From Nonomuraea endophytica (lineage in GTDB: Bacteria > Actinomycetota > Actinomycetes > Streptosporangiales > Streptosporangiaceae): DNA of 64,000 nt. The stretch is taken from contig NZ_JACHIN010000012.1 in NCBI RefSeq assembly GCF_014203235.1, forward strand, positions 211,210 through 275,209, in the 5' to 3' direction. Below the pieces are notes generated by a model that did no database searches, was not told the origin of the DNA, and worked only from the letters and a program-made list of their open reading frames with translations. This document shows, piece after piece, positions 51,746 through 60,315 of the stretch. Numbering within the stretch: position 1 is the stretch's first letter; each line of letters starts with the position of its first letter. Position numbers and translations under genes: made by a program.

Positions 51746-53371
51746 TCACTTGGCGAGCCGGTCCCAGAAGCCGCAGTGGTGGCTCTTGCCGACATCCCGC
51801 GGGCCGGGGTGGTCCGCGCTGATCGACATCGCCGTCCCGCCGCGCGGCTTCGTCTTCGGCCAGTACGGCAGGCCGCGCCCGTTGGGGTCACCGGTCCTGG
51901 CGAAGTTCGACCAGTAGCCGATCATCTGGGCGGCCAGCCGCTTCTGCGCCGGGGTCGAGAGCGGCTTGGCGCCCGGCATGTCGAACAGATACTGCAGCTC
52001 CGCCCCGTGCCAGGCGCCCGGCCGGAAGGTGAGACCCGGGAAGGCGTCGCCGACCGGCTGGGCGAACTCGAAGGCGTGCACGGGCACCTTCCTGGCCATG
52101 GCCCGTGCGGTGCCCACGGTCGAGCAGAACCAGCCGTGGTCGGTGTAGACCGATCCGAGCGCCTCGGCCGGACGCACGTCACCGGAGACCGGGTAGCGGC
52201 GCAGGATCTTCGGGGCGTCGCCGCCGAAGCTCTCGCGCACCTTCACCGGGTACTCGGCGGCCGTGAGCGGCTTGGACGGGGTCGCGCCGTCGAAGCGCCA
52301 CACCATGAACAGCCGGCTCTCGTCCTTGGTGGCCCCGATGAGGACCGGCACCTTGTTGAACCGCCCGTCGCCGAACACGTCGCCCTCCGGCAGGAACGCC
52401 GATCCGGACCCGCCACCGGCCTCGAAGTCGCCGGCCTGCACGGCGAGGATCTTCTCCACGCTCAGCCCGCGCAGGCACGCCGCCGCGCCCGCCCGGTCGG
52501 CACAGCCCAGCTTGGCCGCGGTGGCCAGGTTGCCGGGCAGCGTCTCCTTGCGAGTACGCGGCCGCCCGTCGTTGGCCGGGGTGCCCTCGAACAGGGAGTT
52601 CTTAGCCCAGCGCAGCTTGCACGGCCCGCTCTGCAGGATCGCCCGGTGGAAGAGCCCGGCCGCCGGGGGAGCGGCCAGCAGCCCGCACACCGCCGTCGAT
52701 CCGGCCGACTGCCCGCCGATCGTGACGTTGCCCGGGTCGCCGCCGAACGCGGCGATGTTCGCCTTCACCCAGCGCAGCGCGGCGATCCGGTCCTCGGTGC
52801 CCCAGAAGCCCGAGTCGCCGGCGGCGGAGGCGGCGTCCAGGGCGGGATGCTGCAGCCCGCCCAGGATCCCGATGCGGAAGGCGGCCGACACGACCACGAC
52901 GTCACCGCCCGTGACCAGCCTGTTCGCGTTGTACTCCGAGGCCGCGCCGGACATCCCCACGCCACCGTGGAACCACACCACCACGGGCCGCTTGCCGGGT
53001 TTCGCCGGGGCGGTCACCTCCAGGTAGAGGCAGTCCTCCACGCCGCTGTCGGCCCCGCCCATCTGCGGGGACTGCGGGCATCTGCGCGCCGACGCCGACG
53101 CGTCCCGCACCCCCTTCCACGGTACGGCCGGCCGCGGCGACGCCCAGCGCAGCGCCCCCACCGGCGGGGCGGCGAACGGCACACCCAGGAACCGGTTGAC
53201 CCGGCCGTCGGTGACGCCCCTGACCTTGCCCTTGTCGGTGCTCACGTCCACCCGGTCCTGGGCTTGGACCTGGGCTTGGACCTGGGCGTTGGCCGGTGGG
53301 ATAGCGGCGGCAGGCGGGGCGGCGGCGCTGAGGGTCAGGGCGGCGGTGAGCAAGGCGAGGGTCGTCTTCAT
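51746..53371 (-). CDS. secreted type-B carboxylesterase
   Basis: A 541-residue secreted alpha/beta hydrolase. Signal peptide about 1-23 (MKTTLALLTAALTLSAAAPP); a short AQVQAQVQAQ repeat encoded by 12-bp tandem units follows. Catalytic features: oxyanion loop VVVWFHGGVGMSGAA, nucleophile elbow VTIGGQSAGSTAVC (serine near 221), acid residue in GATKDESRLF, and histidine in PGAWHGAELQYLF. Length and order fit the carboxylesterase/para-nitrobenzyl-esterase family; the oxyanion motif is HGGVGM where HGGGF is common. GGAGGACGG precedes the ATG at 53371. It lies downstream of a TetR gene and between twin operators. Confidence 0.92.
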   Translation of the reverse strand: MKTTLALLTAALTLSAAAPPAAAIPPANAQVQAQVQAQDRVDVSTDKGKVRGVTDGRVNRFLGVPFAAPPVGALRWASPRPAVPWKGVRDASASARRCPQSPQMGGADSGVEDCLYLEVTAPAKPGKRPVVVWFHGGVGMSGAASEYNANRLVTGGDVVVVSAAFRIGILGGLQHPALDAASAAGDSGFWGTEDRIAALRWVKANIAAFGGDPGNVTIGGQSAGSTAVCGLLAAPPAAGLFHRAILQSGPCKLRWAKNSLFEGTPANDGRPRTRKETLPGNLATAAKLGCADRAGAAACLRGLSVEKILAVQAGDFEAGGGSGSAFLPEGDVFGDGRFNKVPVLIGATKDESRLFMVWRFDGATPSKPLTAAEYPVKVRESFGGDAPKILRRYPVSGDVRPAEALGSVYTDHGWFCSTVGTARAMARKVPVHAFEFAQPVGDAFPGLTFRPGAWHGAELQYLFDMPGAKPLSTPAQKRLAAQMIGYWSNFARTGDPNGRGLPYWPKTKPRGGTAMSISADHPGPRDVGKSHHCGFWDRLAK

Positions 53372-53385
53372 CCGTCCTCCAGAAA

Positions 53386-53453
53386 TTAGCGTTTCGCTAA
53401 ATCGGAACACATGAGGAGATCGCCGGTCAATCCCTGACTTAGCGAAACGCTAA
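53386..53453 (-). promoter_or_regulatory. esterase promoter flanked by twin TTAGCG palindromes
   Basis: TTAGCG-TTT-CGCTAA (53386-53400) and TTAGCG-AAA-CGCTAA (53439-53453) are perfect 6-3-6 palindromes. Between them the minus strand has TTGACC (53425-53430) and TCCGAT (53401-53406), 18 bases apart. One operator is directly after the -10 and the other upstream of the -35; the latter covers the last codons and TAG of the TetR gene. They are very likely sites of that TetR. Confidence 0.8.
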
Positions 53454-54115
53454 CCGTTGTCGCGGCCGGTCAGACGGTTGTAGGTGCCGATGACACGCTG
53501 GTCGAGCTGCTCGGGGGTCACGCCGAGCTGCCGGGCGAGAGCCGTACGCATGACGAAATATCCGTAGAAAAAGCTGTCCCACATGACCAAGACCGCGGCC
53601 AGATCCACGTCCTGGGGGAGCCGGCCCTCGTCACTCTCGCGGCGCAGATCGGCAAGGCGGCGCTCCACGTACGGCATGGGCGCGAACTCCTCGTCCCCGT
53701 CCAGCGCCAGCAGTGCCACCACCCGGGCATAACTCGAATCCCGGGCATGCGCCTCGAACGACCACGCCTCCTTGTCGACCGGGGCGTCCTCGCGTACCTG
53801 CTCGAACGGGACTTCCCCGGCGTTCTTCCTGGCCTCCAGCGCCGCGCGCAGCAGCGCCTGGCGGCTGCCGAAGTAGTGGTGGATCAGCCCGCGGTTGACC
53901 CCGGCCTCGTCGGCGACCGCCTGAAGGCTGAGACCGGCCAGCACCCCGTCGCGCTCCAGCAGCCGCAGCGCCGCCGCCATCAGCGCCGCCTCGGTCGCGG
54001 CCCGGCTCTGCGTGGCCTTCGACCCCCGCTTGGCCTTGCCCTTCGCCTGCGGGCCGGCTGGCGCGCGCTCGGCGTCAGGGGCGCTGCGGGATCCCTCGTC
54101 GGCGTCGGCACTCAC
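53450..54115 (-). CDS. TetR-family regulator of the esterase
   Basis: A 221-residue regulator. After a charged, disordered N-terminal tail (about 1-40, lysine-rich KGKAKRGSKATQSR) comes the helix-turn-helix LRLLERDGVLAGLSLQAVAD then EAGVNRGLIHHYFGSRQALL. The ligand domain is unremarkable. The basic tail could add non-specific DNA contacts. GTG at 54115 is preceded by GGAAGGA. It reads toward the esterase, 78 bases away, with palindromes on both sides of the esterase promoter; the second of these sits inside its own 3' end. Confidence 0.9.
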   Translation of the reverse strand: MSADADEGSRSAPDAERAPAGPQAKGKAKRGSKATQSRAATEAALMAAALRLLERDGVLAGLSLQAVADEAGVNRGLIHHYFGSRQALLRAALEARKNAGEVPFEQVREDAPVDKEAWSFEAHARDSSYARVVALLALDGDEEFAPMPYVERRLADLRRESDEGRLPQDVDLAAVLVMWDSFFYGYFVMRTALARQLGVTPEQLDQRVIGTYNRLTGRDNG

Positions 54116-54253
54116 GGCCCCAATCCTTCCACGGTCGTACGTCACCCCGGGGCGGCCCCTCCTGAAGGATGAGACGGACCCCGCTCCGGGAAGGGATCGC
54201 CATGACCGGACGGCCGATCGTGCGGAGCCGCCCCGGCCGTGAGGATCGACACC

Positions 54254-55372
54254 ATGCCAACCCTCGCCATCCTCCCCATCGCCCTGGCCGCGACCCTGAC
54301 CACCACCCTCACCCCGGCCGCCCCGGCGACCTCCTGCGCGGCGGTGCGCGCCGAGGTCCGGGCGACCCTGGACCGGGTCGTACGCGAGACGAAGATCCCC
54401 GGTCTGGCCGCCACGGTCTCCAGCACCCGCTGCGGCACCTGGAACCTGGCCGCCGGTCTGGCCGACCGCGAGCGCGCCCGCCCGATGCGGCCGGGCGACC
54501 GCTTCCGGGTCGGCAGCGTGACCAAGACGTTCACCGCCGCCGTGATCCTGCAACTGGCCGCCGAAGGAAGGATCGACCTGGACGCCCCGGTCTCGCGCTA
54601 CCTGCCCGAGCCGCCGCCCGACGTGACCGTACGCCAGCTGCTCTCCCACGAGGCCAGGCTCGGCGACTTCGCCGAGCAGCTCACCGAGGAGCAGCGCTTC
54701 ACCAAGCTCAGCCCGGCCGAACTGGTCGCCGCCGGACTCAAACTGCCCCGCCCGCAAGGCTGGGCCTACTCCTCCACCGGCTACGTCATCGCCGCCCAGA
54801 TCGCCGAGAAGGTCACCGGCAGGCCGTTCGGTGACCTGGTCACCGACCGGATCATCAGACCGCTGAAGCTACGCGACACCTACTGGCCCGGCGCCCGCAC
54901 CACCATCCGCGGCCCGCACGCCAACGGCTACCTCAACGACGGCGGCACCTGGTACGACGTCACCCGCTGGACCCCCACCACCGCCCACGCCGCCGGCGCG
55001 CTCATCTCGACCGCCCCCGACCTGAACCGCTTCTACCGCGAACTGCTCGCCGGAAAGGTCGTCCCCGCCGCCCAGCTGGCCCGGATGAAGACGCTCGTCC
55101 CCGCCGACCCCGCCCGCATGTGGCCGGGCGCGCGGGCCGGCCTCGGCCTGTTCGCCGACACCCTCGGCACCGCGCAGGGCTGCGCGCGCGAGCGCACCTG
55201 GTACGGCCACGGCGGCAGCTTCCCCGGCTACCGCACGCTGGCCGCCGCGCTGGACGACGGCGGCGCGAGCGTGACCTTCGGCGTGAACGCCCACCCCGGC
55301 CTGGACAAGCTGGTGCTGATCAAGCAGGTGGCGCCACGCGTTCTCTGCGCCCTGAGCGGCTCCCCACGGTAG
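54254..55372 (+). CDS. secreted serine beta-lactamase/D-Ala-D-Ala carboxypeptidase-family protein
   Basis: A 372-residue class C beta-lactamase-fold protein with a signal peptide (MPTLAILPIALAATLTTTLT, cleavage near PATS). Active-site motifs: FRVGSVTKTFTAAVILQLAA (the S-x-x-K tetrad SVTK), WAYSSTGYVIAAQIAEKVTG (Y-S-S in place of Y-x-N, as in EstB and R61-type relatives) and YGHGGSFPGYRT (HGG box). It may be a DD-carboxypeptidase, an esterase or a beta-lactamase; the motifs do not decide. ATG at 54254 is chosen with GAGGATC upstream; a GTG at 54239 is an alternative. Confidence 0.9.
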   Translation: MPTLAILPIALAATLTTTLTPAAPATSCAAVRAEVRATLDRVVRETKIPGLAATVSSTRCGTWNLAAGLADRERARPMRPGDRFRVGSVTKTFTAAVILQLAAEGRIDLDAPVSRYLPEPPPDVTVRQLLSHEARLGDFAEQLTEEQRFTKLSPAELVAAGLKLPRPQGWAYSSTGYVIAAQIAEKVTGRPFGDLVTDRIIRPLKLRDTYWPGARTTIRGPHANGYLNDGGTWYDVTRWTPTTAHAAGALISTAPDLNRFYRELLAGKVVPAAQLARMKTLVPADPARMWPGARAGLGLFADTLGTAQGCARERTWYGHGGSFPGYRTLAAALDDGGASVTFGVNAHPGLDKLVLIKQVAPRVLCALSGSPR

Positions 55373-55376
55373 AGAC

Positions 55377-55973
55377 CTACGTGCCGCCGGATCGGTAGCG
55401 GTCGAGCACGTTGTCGAGCGTGGCGATCAGCCGGTGGGCCGGGTAGTCCCCGGGGTTCATGACCCCGTGCAGCGTCAGGCCGTCCACCACCGCCACCAGG
55501 GCGTCGGCGATCTCCTCCGGCTCCTGCTCCGCGCTCATCTCGCCCACCGCGACGGCGATGCGCACCAGCATGCGTACCGTGTCGCGCCATTCGCGGAAAC
55601 TGGCGTAACGCCGCTCGCGCAGCGTGGGCGAGGTCACCATCGCGCCCCACGACAGGACCAGCACCTGCGTCTCCACGCTCGCCGCGCCGATCGGCAGCGC
55701 GGCCAGCAGCACCTCGCGCACCGCGTCGCGGCCGGAGCGCCCGGCCATGCGCGCGTGGAGCTCCTCACGGGCCGCCGTGTAGGCGCGGTCGAGGGCGGCG
55801 TCGAGGATGGCGTCCTTGTCGGGGAAGTAATAGGCGAGCAGCCCGTGCGCGTATCCGGACTCCTTCGCGATCTCCCGCGTCGTCGTGCCGGCCAGCCCGA
55901 GCCTGCGGATGGTCCGCCAGGTCGCCGCGATCAGCTCCTCGCGGCGCGCGTCGTGGTCGACCACCTTCGGCAT
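55377..55973 (-). CDS. TetR-family regulator (BetI-like)
   Basis: A 198-residue regulator. Helix-turn-helix RLGLAGTTTREIAKESGYAH then GLLAYYFPDKDAILDAALDR (about 24-62), which is the BetI/AcrR style. The C-terminal domain (VETQVLVLSWGAMVTSPTLR) also resembles BetI-type TetR_C_6. It is divergent from the dehydrogenase at 56086 (112-bp gap) and convergent with the beta-lactamase-family gene (4-bp gap), so it probably controls the dehydrogenase. Confidence 0.9.
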   Translation of the reverse strand: MPKVVDHDARREELIAATWRTIRRLGLAGTTTREIAKESGYAHGLLAYYFPDKDAILDAALDRAYTAAREELHARMAGRSGRDAVREVLLAALPIGAASVETQVLVLSWGAMVTSPTLRERRYASFREWRDTVRMLVRIAVAVGEMSAEQEPEEIADALVAVVDGLTLHGVMNPGDYPAHRLIATLDNVLDRYRSGGT

Positions 55974-56085
55974 AGCACCGCATGGTACGGCAGGCCTGTG
56001 CCAATTCTTGGCGTCCTTGACCGCACAAAGGGCAGAGGGCGGGCAGTTATCGGGTCGAGCCCCGCGAACGAACAAGGACAGGCCC

Positions 56086-57135
56086 ATGCGTGCACTCACC
56101 ATCGCCCCCGGCGTCACCGGTTCCCTGCGCGTCGAGGACGTGCCCGACCCGGTCCCCGGCGCGAACGACCTGCTGGTCGAAGCCCTCGCGCTCGGCGTCT
56201 GCGGCACCGACCGCGAGATCGCGGACGGCGAGTACGGCTGGGCCCCGCCCGGCCGCGACCGGCTGATCCTCGGCCACGAGAGCCTGGGCCGGGTCCGCGA
56301 GGCGCCGGAGGGCAGCGGCTTCACCGCGGGCGACCTGGTGGTCGGCATCGTCCGCCGCCCCGACCCGGAGCCGTGCGGCGCCTGCGCGCACGGCGAGTTC
56401 GACATGTGCCGCAACGGCCAGTACACCGAGCGCGGCATCAAGGAGATCGACGGCTTCGGCTCCGAGCTGTGGACCATCGAGAAGGACTACGCCGTCAAGC
56501 TGGCCCCGTCCCTGGAGGAGGTCGGCGTGCTGATGGAGCCGGCCACCGTACTGGCCAAGGTGTGGGACCAGATCGAGCGCATCGGCACCCGCGCCTGGTA
56601 CGGCCCGCGCACGGTCCTGGTCACCGGCGCGGGCCCGATCGGGCTGCTGGCGGCGTTGTTCGCCCGGCGGCGCGACCTGGAGGTGCACGTGTTCGACCGG
56701 GTCGCCGACGGGCCGAAGCCGGAGCTGGTCCGCGACCTCGGCGGCACGTACCACACCGGCGACGTGATCGAGGTGGCCGAGCGGATCGCCCCGGACATCG
56801 TCGTCGAGGCGACCGGCGTCTCCGAGGTGGCCGTGGCCGTGATGACGACCAACGGCCCGGCGGGAATCGTCTGCCTCACCGGGGTCACGCCGACCGGCCG
56901 CCCGCTGCGGATCGACGCCGGCACGCTCAACCGCAATATCGTGCTGGAGAACGACCTGATCTTCGGGTCGGTCAACGCCAATCGCCGCCATTATGAACAG
57001 GCCGCGACGGCGCTCGACGAAGCCGACCACGACTGGCTGAAACGGCTGATCACCCGGCGGATCCCGCTGGAGCGCGCGCACGAGGCGTTCGAGCCCGGCG
57101 ACGACATCAAGGTGGTCCTGGATTTCCGGAAATAG
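56086..57135 (+). CDS. glucose 1-dehydrogenase-type zinc MDR enzyme
   Basis: A 349-residue medium-chain dehydrogenase of the archaeal-type glucose dehydrogenase branch. Catalytic zinc: LALGVCGTDREIADGEYG and LILGHESLGRV; structural loop reduced to PCGACAHGEFDMC; LMEPATVLAKVWDQIERIG is a hallmark of sugar dehydrogenases; the NAD(P) motif is VLVTGAGPIGLLAALFARRR, and an arginine-rich turn favours NADP. It should oxidise an aldose to its lactone, the first step of a non-phosphorylative route. The enolase-superfamily and DHDPS-type genes a few kb away could continue it. AAGGA precedes the ATG. Confidence 0.9.
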   Translation: MRALTIAPGVTGSLRVEDVPDPVPGANDLLVEALALGVCGTDREIADGEYGWAPPGRDRLILGHESLGRVREAPEGSGFTAGDLVVGIVRRPDPEPCGACAHGEFDMCRNGQYTERGIKEIDGFGSELWTIEKDYAVKLAPSLEEVGVLMEPATVLAKVWDQIERIGTRAWYGPRTVLVTGAGPIGLLAALFARRRDLEVHVFDRVADGPKPELVRDLGGTYHTGDVIEVAERIAPDIVVEATGVSEVAVAVMTTNGPAGIVCLTGVTPTGRPLRIDAGTLNRNIVLENDLIFGSVNANRRHYEQAATALDEADHDWLKRLITRRIPLERAHEAFEPGDDIKVVLDFRK

Positions 57136-57208
57136 CACCATTTCCGAAGAGGAAACTCGACGGCGGAATGCTGCTAGCTTTTCCTCGGGTCTTTCTGAAG
57201 GGAAGCCG

Positions 57209-58108
57209 ATGGCTGAGGAAAAGGCGCTCAACGTGGGGCCGGCGGGCATCGAGGTCGCCTTCGAGCGCCATGGTGACCCGGACGACCCGTCCCTGCTGAT
57301 GATCATGGGCATCGGCGGCCAGCTGGTGTCCTGGCCGAGTGGTCTCGTTGCCGAACTGGTCGCGCGCGGCCTGCACGTGATCCTGTTCGACGGGCGTGAC
57401 AGCGGGCGCTCGACGCACCTGCGCGACGCGCCCGTTCCCGACGTGGCCGCGGCCATGGCCGGAGACCTGTCCGTGGTCCCCTACACGCTGTCGGACCTGG
57501 CCGCCGACTGCGCCGGCCTGCTGGACGCGCTCGGGCTGGGCAGCGTCCACGTCGCCGGCGCGTCGATGGGCGGGATGATCGCGCAGACGATGGCGATCGA
57601 GCACCCGGCGCGGGTCCGGTCGCTGACCTCCATGATGTCCACGACCGGTGACCCCTCCGTGGGGCGCTCGAACGCCGAGGCGCTGCGGGCCATGGGTGGC
57701 GGGGCGCCGCCTGCCAACCGGGAGGAATACGCCGACCAGGCCGTCAGGGCGATGAGCGTGCTCGGGTCGCCGGGGTTCGAGCCCGACCTGGCCGGGGCTC
57801 GGGAGCGGGCGGAGCGGGTATACGACCGGGGGTGGGATCCGGCAGGGATGGCGCGTCAGGCCGTGGCGGTGATCGCCTCGGGGGACCGTACCGAGAGGCT
57901 GCGGGAGGTCGTGGCGCCCACGCTGGTGATCCACGGTGCTGACGACGTGATGTTCGACGTCAGCGGCGGGAAGGCCACGGCGGCGGCCATTCCGGGGGCG
58001 GAGCTCGTGGTGGTCGAGGGCATGGGCCACAACTTCCCCAGGCAGCTGTGGCCCGACCTGGCCGCCCGGATCGCCGCCCTGGTCCGCCGCGCGGAAAAGT
58101 CCCGCTGA
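57209..58108 (+). CDS. alpha/beta hydrolase
   Basis: A 299-residue alpha/beta-hydrolase with LLMIMGIGGQLVSWPSGLVA (oxyanion region), FDGRDSGRST, nucleophile elbow VHVAGASMGGMIAQTMAIEH (serine near 119), acid in VIHGADDVMF and histidine in EGMGHNFPRQLW. The family contains lactonases, esterases and haloalkane-type enzymes. Its position 73 bases behind a sugar dehydrogenase makes a sugar-lactone hydrolase attractive, though most known aldonolactonases belong to other folds. GAAGGGAAG precedes the ATG. Confidence 0.9.
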   Translation: MAEEKALNVGPAGIEVAFERHGDPDDPSLLMIMGIGGQLVSWPSGLVAELVARGLHVILFDGRDSGRSTHLRDAPVPDVAAAMAGDLSVVPYTLSDLAADCAGLLDALGLGSVHVAGASMGGMIAQTMAIEHPARVRSLTSMMSTTGDPSVGRSNAEALRAMGGGAPPANREEYADQAVRAMSVLGSPGFEPDLAGARERAERVYDRGWDPAGMARQAVAVIASGDRTERLREVVAPTLVIHGADDVMFDVSGGKATAAAIPGAELVVVEGMGHNFPRQLWPDLAARIAALVRRAEKSR

Positions 58109-58117
58109 CCACTTCAC

Positions 58118-58990
58118 TCAGCCGGAGATGGCCTTTTCCAGCACGCGTAGTTCCTCGGCGCTGAGGTCGCGTAGGGGGGCGCGGCAGTGGCCGGCTGTTC
58201 TGCCCCTGATCCGCAGGACGCCACGGTAGAGCGCCAGGTCGCCCACCCCGCGTACCGGCGGCTGGAAGAGCATGCGGCGCACCGGCAGCAGCTCCGCCCA
58301 CCGGGCCCGCGCCAGGGCCAGGTCGCCGGCGCGCACGGCCTCCCACACGCCTGCGGCGGCGGCGGGGACGATGTTGAGCAGCCCGCTGATCCACCCGTGC
58401 GCACCCCCGGCCAGCGCCTCAAGCGGCGAGGTGAACCCGCCGTAGAAGGCGTGGAAGCCGGGCAAGGCCGACAGCTCGCTCAGCTGGTGCACGGTGGGCA
58501 GCGTGCTCTTCACCCCCTGGACGACCCCGTCGGCGTGCAGCGCCGTCAGGTCGGGGACGTCCAGCGCGGGGACGGCGGCGTTGGCGGGGATGTTGTAGAC
58601 CCAGATGGGCACCCCGCCCGCCGCCGCCACCGCGCGGTAGTGGGCCAGCACCTCCTCGCGCGAGGGCCGCTGGAAGTAGGGGAGCACGACCAGCGCCGCC
58701 GCGGCCCCCGCCGCCTCGGCGTGGGCGGTGAGCGCGACGGTCTCGGCGGTGGTGTAGGCGCCGGTCCCGGCCAGCACGGGGACCCGGCCGGCGACCGTCT
58801 CCACGGCCGTCTCCAGCAGTGCCCTGCGTTCCTCGCCGGTCAGCGCCACGAACTCGCCGCTGGTGCCGCCGACGACCAGCCCGTGCGCGCCCTCGCGGAC
58901 CAGCCAGTCGAGATGGTCGGCGGTGGCGTCCAGGTCCAGCCGCCCGAACCGGTCGAACATGGTCAGCGCGGCGGGGTAGACGCCGTTCAC
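58118..58990 (-). CDS. DHDPS/N-acetylneuraminate lyase-family aldolase
   Basis: A 290-residue Schiff-base aldolase. Family motifs: GLVVGGTSGEFVALTGEERR (GTTGE-type loop), PVLAGTGAYTTAETVALTAH, LVVLPYFQRPSREEVLAHYR, IWVYNIPANAAV (Tyr) and VQGVKSTLPTVHQLSEL with the catalytic lysine (GVKxS). It cleaves or forms C-C bonds with pyruvate, for example splitting a 2-keto-3-deoxy sugar acid. Its coupling (GTGA) to the enolase-superfamily gene upstream supports the KDG-type aldolase role over dihydrodipicolinate synthesis. The GTG start at 58990 is dictated by that overlap. Confidence 0.92.
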   Translation of the reverse strand: MNGVYPAALTMFDRFGRLDLDATADHLDWLVREGAHGLVVGGTSGEFVALTGEERRALLETAVETVAGRVPVLAGTGAYTTAETVALTAHAEAAGAAAALVVLPYFQRPSREEVLAHYRAVAAAGGVPIWVYNIPANAAVPALDVPDLTALHADGVVQGVKSTLPTVHQLSELSALPGFHAFYGGFTSPLEALAGGAHGWISGLLNIVPAAAAGVWEAVRAGDLALARARWAELLPVRRMLFQPPVRGVGDLALYRGVLRIRGRTAGHCRAPLRDLSAEELRVLEKAISG

Positions 58991-60162
58991 CGGGTGCCGC
59001 CGGCGTCGTACTCGGGGCGGAAGGGGTGCTTGACGATCTCCTCGATGCGTAGCTTGGGCCCGAGGCCGGGCGCGTCGGAGACCACCCACTCGCCGTTGCG
59101 CACCTGGGGCGGGTCCTCGGTGTAGCGCTCCCAGAACACCATCTGCTCCGGCGTGAGCATCGACTCGGAGATGAGCAGGTTGGGCAGCGTGGCGCCGAGC
59201 TGCCAGGTCGCCGCGCTGGCGAGCGGCCCGAAGGGGTTGTGGAAGGCGATCGACACCGCGTTCGCCTCGGCCAGCGTCGCGATGCGCTTGGCCGCGGTGA
59301 TGCCGCCGCAGAAGATCACGTCCGGCTGTGCCACCGACAGCGCCCGCCGCTCAAGGAACGGCGCCGCCGCGTACGGCCCCGCCCAGCGCTCGCCGGCGGC
59401 GATCGGCGTCGTGGACCGGCGCGTCACCTCGGCCAGCCACTCCGGCCGCTCCGGCGGCACCGGCTCCTCCACGAACGCCAGCCGGTACGGCTCCAGCACC
59501 TCGCACAGCCGGATCGAGTTGGCCACGTTGAGCCGCCCGTGGCAGTCGAGCATCAGGTGCACGTCGGGCCCGGCGACCTCGCGAGCCGCCTCGAAGTACT
59601 CGGCCAGCAGCGGCCAGAACCAGTTGGGCAGCAACTCCGTCTCGGTCTGCCGGGCCGGGATGGCGGCCGGAGTCTCGTGGTGGACGCTGGAGACCTTCGT
59701 GTAGAAGCCGGGCAGCGTGGTCTTGATCGCGGTGAACCCCATGGCCAGCCGGTCGGCGATCTCCTCGGCGAACTGCTCGGGCGTCTCGGTCGCCCTGGCG
59801 TGCGTGTACACGGGCACGGAGTCGCGGAACTTCCCGCCCAGTAACCGGTGCACGGGCACCCCGAGCGCCCTGGCGTTGAGGTCCCACAGCGCCACGTCGA
59901 TGGCGGAGATCCCGATCGTCAGCAGCGTCCCGCCCAGGAAGGAGTCGCGGTACATGCGCTCGAAGTGCTGCTCGATGCGGGTGGGGTCCTTGCCGACGAG
60001 ATACTCGCCGAGCTCCTCGACGATCGCGGAGACGGTCTTGGTACGGCGGCGCATCGCGACCTCGGCCACTCCCTCCACGCCCTCGTCCGTCTGGATCTTG
60101 ACGTAGATCGCGTTGTAGTACCCGAACTCGGCGATCCACTGCCGGACGGCGGTCACGCGCAT
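58987..60162 (-). CDS. enolase-superfamily sugar-acid dehydratase
   Basis: A 391-residue mandelate racemase/muconate-lactonizing-type enzyme close to D-galactonate dehydratase/mannonate dehydratase proteins. Metal ligands are all visible: VHLMLDCHGRLN (Asp), AFVEEPVPPE (Glu), TPIAAGERWAG (Glu). Acid/base candidates are KTTLPGF (Lys) and SIAFHNPFGPLAS (His). It should dehydrate an aldonate to the 2-keto-3-deoxy acid that the next gene (aldolase) could cleave. ATG at 60162 has AGGAG seven bases upstream. It is divergent from the GntR gene. Confidence 0.92.
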   Translation of the reverse strand: MRVTAVRQWIAEFGYYNAIYVKIQTDEGVEGVAEVAMRRRTKTVSAIVEELGEYLVGKDPTRIEQHFERMYRDSFLGGTLLTIGISAIDVALWDLNARALGVPVHRLLGGKFRDSVPVYTHARATETPEQFAEEIADRLAMGFTAIKTTLPGFYTKVSSVHHETPAAIPARQTETELLPNWFWPLLAEYFEAAREVAGPDVHLMLDCHGRLNVANSIRLCEVLEPYRLAFVEEPVPPERPEWLAEVTRRSTTPIAAGERWAGPYAAAPFLERRALSVAQPDVIFCGGITAAKRIATLAEANAVSIAFHNPFGPLASAATWQLGATLPNLLISESMLTPEQMVFWERYTEDPPQVRNGEWVVSDAPGLGPKLRIEEIVKHPFRPEYDAGGTR

Positions 60163-60208
60163 TCGATGACTCCTATCACTTAAGGCTCCTTCTCCCGATG
60201 ATGCCCTC

Positions 60209-60237
60209 ATCGTCCGAATAGAAAGGACCTAAGTCAA
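60209..60237 (-). promoter_or_regulatory. candidate promoter of the dehydratase-aldolase operon
   Basis: Minus-strand TTGACT (60232-60237) and GACGAT (60209-60214) are 17 bases apart, about 45 bases before the ATG. The spacer contains an interrupted GTCC/GGAC inverted repeat (60211-60227 region) that may bind the divergent GntR. No exact GntR consensus was found. Confidence 0.4.
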
Positions 60238-60315
60238 GAGTCTCAAGTTTTGCGGCCAAAATGAGGCCGATGGTCTACGATGACGTGGAACATAGGACAT
60301 GAGTGGAGGCGAGAC

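Noticed and set aside
58118..58990. Housekeeping dapA (dihydrodipicolinate synthase)
   Set aside because: Coupled to a sugar-acid dehydratase and regulated by a GntR-FCD gene; a 2-keto-3-deoxy-acid aldolase role fits better.
60283..60303. A fifth copy of the 21-bp operator in front of the GntR gene
   Set aside because: The left half matches (ACGTGGAAC), but the right half (GACATGAG) does not match TTTCACGT; a half-site is expected by chance.
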